Of a stretch of 7,908 bases of DNA, positions 6,127-7,908 are shown in pieces. The position numbers and the translations under genes were made by a program. The notes under the pieces were generated by a model that saw only the letters and a list, made by a program, of their open reading frames with translations, was not told the DNA's origin and searched no databases. The DNA is from JBAUHN01 sp049680295 (GTDB lineage: Bacteria; Pseudomonadota; Alphaproteobacteria; Rhodobacterales; Rhodobacteraceae), in the NCBI GenBank assembly GCA_049680295.1, contig JBAUHN010000166.1, forward strand, positions 1-7,908, written 5' to 3'. Within the stretch, counting starts at the first letter, position 1; each line of letters begins with the position of its first letter.

Positions 6127-7077
6127 ATGACACGCACTCATCCCGAAAAACCTTGTTGCACACCTGCGCGGAAAGGATCGTCGCGCGGCGCGGCACCGGT
6201 GCGGAGCAGATCAGGTGCCTGCGCTGCGCTGAAAGAAGCGGCGCTGTCAATACCGGGGGGCGCAGGTATGATCGGCACGGCCGTTGCAGGGATTCCAGAC
6301 GACGGTGAAACACCCCTGCGCAAGACAAACGTGAAGCCGTTTCGCATGAGTGCCACCACAGTGACAAATGCCGAGTTTCAGGCTTTTGTTGATGCGACTG
6401 ACTATGTCACCGAAGCAGAACGTATTGGCTGGTCTTTCGTGTTCTGGGCGCAGGTGCCAGAGGCGGTTGGTGCCACCCAGGCGGTCGCCGCTGTTGAATG
6501 GTGGCGTCGCGTGGATGGTGCGAATTGGCGTGACATAAACGGGCCGAATACAATGGCCCAGGCTTGGCATGCAGACCATCCAGTTGTGCAAGTCTCGTGG
6601 AACGATGCGCGTGCCTATTGCCAATGGGCAGGCGCGCGGTTGCCAACCGAGGCCGAATGGGAACATGCGGCCCGAGGCGGTCTGGGTGACGTGCCATTTC
6701 CGTGGGGCGCGCTGGAACCTAACGATACGGACTACACACCTTGCAACATCTGGCAGGGTCATTTTCCTGAAACCAATACTGGGCGCGATGAATATCTCAC
6801 AACTGCCCCTGCGCAGTCCTTTGCGCCCAATGGGTATGGGCTTTATAATCTGGTCGGAAATGTCTGGGAATGGACCGCGGATGCCTACAGCGTCAAGTCG
6901 CTCAAAAAGAAGGTGCGCGCACGTTTGGCACAGATGAAGGGATACAAGCTGTCCAAGGGGGGGTCATTCCTGTGTCACCGATCCTATTGCTACCGTTACC
7001 GGATCGCTGCACGATCTGGCACCTCGCCAGACAGTGCAACGACGCATCACGGGTTTCGCGTGATCTGGCCTGTCTAG
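6127..7077 (+). CDS. Formylglycine-generating enzyme (SUMF1/FGE-sulfatase family)
   Basis: This is the oxygen- and copper-dependent enzyme that converts the cysteine of C-x-P-x-R sites in sulfatases to C-alpha-formylglycine, their catalytic residue. From the ATG at 6127 it has 316 residues, in line with bacterial FGEs. The FGE domain runs from about residue 40 to 314. It has I-P-G-G near its start, T-V-T-N-A-E-F-Q-A-F-V (78-88), H-P-V-V-Q-V-S-W (151-158), R-L-P-T-E-A-E-W-E (171-179), G-N-V-W-E-W-T (244-250) and K-G-G-S-F-L-C-H-R-S-Y-C (277-288). C283 and C288 correspond to human FGE C336 and C341, the copper- and substrate-binding pair, so it should be active, unlike many SUMF1-domain relatives. 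A Cys-Cys pair sits at residues 10-11. No export signal is seen, so it should act in the cytoplasm before sulfatase export. An alternative GTG start at 6028 has a purine-rich upstream site, but the added 33 residues use rare codons and match nothing. The chosen start has only a weak GAGA at 6114-6117. No sulfatase gene is in view. Confidence 0.93.
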   Translation: MTRTHPEKPCCTPARKGSSRGAAPVRSRSGACAALKEAALSIPGGAGMIGTAVAGIPDDGETPLRKTNVKPFRMSATTVTNAEFQAFVDATDYVTEAERIGWSFVFWAQVPEAVGATQAVAAVEWWRRVDGANWRDINGPNTMAQAWHADHPVVQVSWNDARAYCQWAGARLPTEAEWEHAARGGLGDVPFPWGALEPNDTDYTPCNIWQGHFPETNTGRDEYLTTAPAQSFAPNGYGLYNLVGNVWEWTADAYSVKSLKKKVRARLAQMKGYKLSKGGSFLCHRSYCYRYRIAARSGTSPDSATTHHGFRVIWPV

Positions 7078-7186
7078 GGTCTGAACCCAATTCCCACAGG
7101 CCCTCGGCGTGAGACCGATTTCTAGCTGGACGGTGGCAAAATTGACTCGCACAACGTGTTCCGTATGGAACGGCATTCAAAACTGA
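7078..7186 (+). other. Short spacer between FGE and the IS21-family remnant
   Basis: No gene is seen. It has only small dyads: GGGT/ACCC at 7077-7088 and GTTCC/GGAAC at 7158-7171. There is no T-run, so no convincing terminator for the FGE gene. The left boundary of the IS21-family element is somewhere near its right edge. Confidence 0.4.
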
Positions 7187-7683
7187 TGCCATTATTGGGG
7201 TAATCGGTGTCCAAAAGTGCCCCGCTGATATTTCTGTTCAGAAGTTTCCTCGACGGAATGAGGGAACGCGTTGGGGATGTTGGTTGTGGCGACGCTTGCA
7301 AAGATCAGGCGGGCGTATTTCATCCAGGGCAGGTCGATCAGGCAGATCTGCCGGGGGCATCGGGTGTCGCGGAACACGGTCCGCAAGGTGGTTTGGTCCG
7401 GGGCAACGGAGTTCAGCTATGACCGTGTCACGCAGCCCCGGCCCAAGATCGAACCTTGGCGATCTGCGCTGGATAAGATGCTGGCCGAGAATGCCGGGCA
7501 GCCCAAACGCGTGCGCCTGACACTTGTCCGGGTTTACGAAAAGTTGCGCGACCGCGGCTATGACGGCAGCTATGATGCGGTGCGGCGGTATGTGGCAAGC
7601 TGGTCGAAAGCAACGCAGAAAGCATCTGCGGCTGCGTATGTCCCGCAGAGCTTCGACCCCGGCGTCCTCGATCGCCGATTAGC
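7187..7683 (+). mobile_element. Truncated IS21-family element (left part only)
   Basis: The region carries the start of an IS21-type istA gene and an upstream segment with the TGTCCAAAAGTGCCCC block (7208-7223), which looks like the terminal-repeat zone of such elements. IS21 ends begin with 5'-TG, and several TG dinucleotides between about 7184 and 7210 could be the tip, so the left boundary is approximate. Homology to IstA ends at 7663. The 20 nt that follow (7664-7683) do not encode the expected continuation, and an IS481-like end begins at 7684. The catalytic part of istA and all of istB are absent here, so this copy cannot move on its own. Confidence 0.65.
7277..7663 (+). pseudogene. istA: IS21-family transposase IstA, N-terminal fragment
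   Basis: About 129 codons of an IS21 IstA transposase, against about 500 in a complete protein. The start M-L-V-V-A-T-L-A-K-I-R-R-A-Y-F fits ATG at 7277 better than the TTG at 7271. AGGGA at 7261-7265 lies upstream. Residues about 14-40 form the DNA-binding helix-turn-helix, with S-I-R-Q-I-C and V-S-R-N-T-V-R-K. The second DNA-binding region, R-P-K onward to Y-D-A-V-R-R-Y, is also intact. Similarity stops after A-Y-V-P-Q-S-F-D-P-G, just before the first aspartate region of the DDE catalytic core. The frame then reads 31 unrelated codons to TGA at 7757-7759, mostly inside the IS481-like element. The fragment could still make a DNA-binding peptide, but it lacks the catalytic domain, so I call it a remnant. 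Confidence 0.85.
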
Positions 7684-7745
7684 TGTATTAGTTCTGACTT
7701 CATCTGACACCGCCCCCTTCCCAGCAAGCTGGAATGGGAGCGGCA

Positions 7746-7763
7746 CATCTCTTGAATGAGATG
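7746..7763 (+). promoter_or_regulatory. Stem-loop in the IS481 leader
   Basis: A perfect 6-bp stem CATCTC/GAGATG (7746-7751 with 7758-7763) closes a 6-nt loop. It is the second of three consecutive dyads in the leader, after CCAGC/GCTGG at 7721-7732. Its role is unknown; it may be part of a folded 5' leader. Confidence 0.4.
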
Positions 7764-7772
7764 ATGGTTGTC

Positions 7773-7806
7773 CGTTTTGATGGTGGTGCACACCAACCAC
7801 AAAACG
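7773..7806 (+). promoter_or_regulatory. Strong stem-loop abutting the transposase ribosome binding site
   Basis: CGTTTTG (7773-7779) pairs with CAAAACG (7800-7806). Inside, TGGTGGTG (7781-7788) pairs with CACC (7791-7794) and ACCA (7796-7799) across single-A bulges at 7780 and 7795. This gives about 15 pairs and a tiny apical loop. The 3' arm ends on the first base of the GAGGA ribosome site. Hairpins at this position in other IS elements (IS10, IS50) reduce transposase translation from read-through transcripts; that function here is inferred. No T-run follows, so it is not a Rho-independent terminator. Confidence 0.55.
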
Positions 7807-7810
7807 AGGA
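7806..7810 (+). promoter_or_regulatory. Ribosome binding site of the IS481-family transposase
   Basis: GAGGA lies 7 nt before the ATG at 7818 and fixes that start. Its first base is the last paired base of the stem-loop at 7773-7806. Confidence 0.75.
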
Positions 7811-7817
7811 AACCACA

Positions 7818-7908
7818 ATGTTGAATACTACCGACAAGATCATCAAACACAAAACCGGATTGCTGAACCTGGCCGAGCAATTGGGCAATGTGTCCAAAGC
7901 CTGCCAAG
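7818..7908 (+). CDS. IS481-family transposase, N-terminal 30 codons (truncated by window end)
   Basis: The visible protein start, M-L-N-T-T-D-K-I-I-K-H-K-T-G-L-L-N-L-A-E followed by Q-L-G-N-V-S-K-A-C-Q, matches the N-terminal helix-turn-helix of IS481-type transposases, which bind the element's ends. The DDE catalytic domain, about 300 residues further on, is outside the window. The frame is intact up to the edge, so this copy may be functional. It lies in the same orientation as the istA fragment. The identification rests on recognising this characteristic N-terminus. Confidence 0.85.
   Translation, partial: MLNTTDKIIKHKTGLLNLAEQLGNVSKACQ

Larger units (their letters stand above)
7684..7908 (+). 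mobile_element. IS481-family insertion sequence, left end (runs off the window)
   Basis: A transposase gene of IS481 type starts at 7818. Upstream, the likely tip is 5'-TGT at 7684-7686, followed by a repeated CTGAC (7694-7698 and 7704-7708), as expected of terminal repeats with the conserved 5'-TGT of this family. The tip is inferred from these features and from loss of IstA similarity just before it. The right end and target duplication lie outside the window, so the boundary is not proven. Confidence 0.6.

Noticed and set aside
1..7908. CRISPR arrays, tRNA/rRNA genes, toxin-antitoxin or phage-defence genes.
   Set aside because: I looked for regularly spaced repeats, cloverleaf-like segments and defence-type protein motifs on both strands and found none.

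Overview
The window reads as chromosomal DNA of an alphaproteobacterium, most likely a marine Rhodobacteraceae (Roseobacter-group) member. This rests on moderately high GC, clear Shine-Dalgarno sites, a TRAP-type catabolic operon, and IS21- and IS481-family elements whose protein starts resemble those common in that family. The taxonomic call is inference from protein flavour. All genes that I can support are on the + strand.

Region 1 (1-3241) is the 3' end of a catabolic operon. It holds a TRAP transporter large permease (DctM, 5' end outside the window), a GlcG/HbpS (DUF336) protein, a beta-hydroxyacid dehydrogenase of the 3-hydroxyisobutyrate dehydrogenase superfamily, and a classical short-chain dehydrogenase/reductase. 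Gaps are 19, 35 and 60 nt, so co-transcription is likely. The logic is uptake of a small organic acid followed by NAD(P)-dependent oxidation or reduction. The dehydrogenase carries a G-R-T substrate-loop motif instead of the usual S-G-G, as in sulfolactaldehyde reductase YihU, but the substrate cannot be fixed from this window.

Region 2 (3242-5840) is a non-coding gap of about 320 nt followed by a large, signal-peptide-bearing MscS-family mechanosensitive channel (758 aa, YbiO-like size) with a glycine-rich linker just before the pore domain.

Region 3 (5841-7077) is a gap of about 290 nt followed by a formylglycine-generating enzyme (FGE) with both catalytic cysteines in a human-like C-H-R-S-Y-C motif. 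FGE converts a cysteine of sulfatases to formylglycine. No sulfatase lies in the window, so its client must be elsewhere.

Region 4 (about 7187-7908) is an insertion-sequence junction. The left end and first ~129 codons of an IS21-family istA stop abruptly before the catalytic domain. After 20 nt of unassigned sequence comes the left end of an IS481-family element, whose transposase runs off the window. Its leader contains a strong stem-loop abutting the ribosome binding site.

I see no tRNA, rRNA, CRISPR array, prophage or defence system. The more unusual points are the G-R-T dehydrogenase/TRAP/GlcG/SDR cluster, the orphan FGE and the structured IS481 leader.
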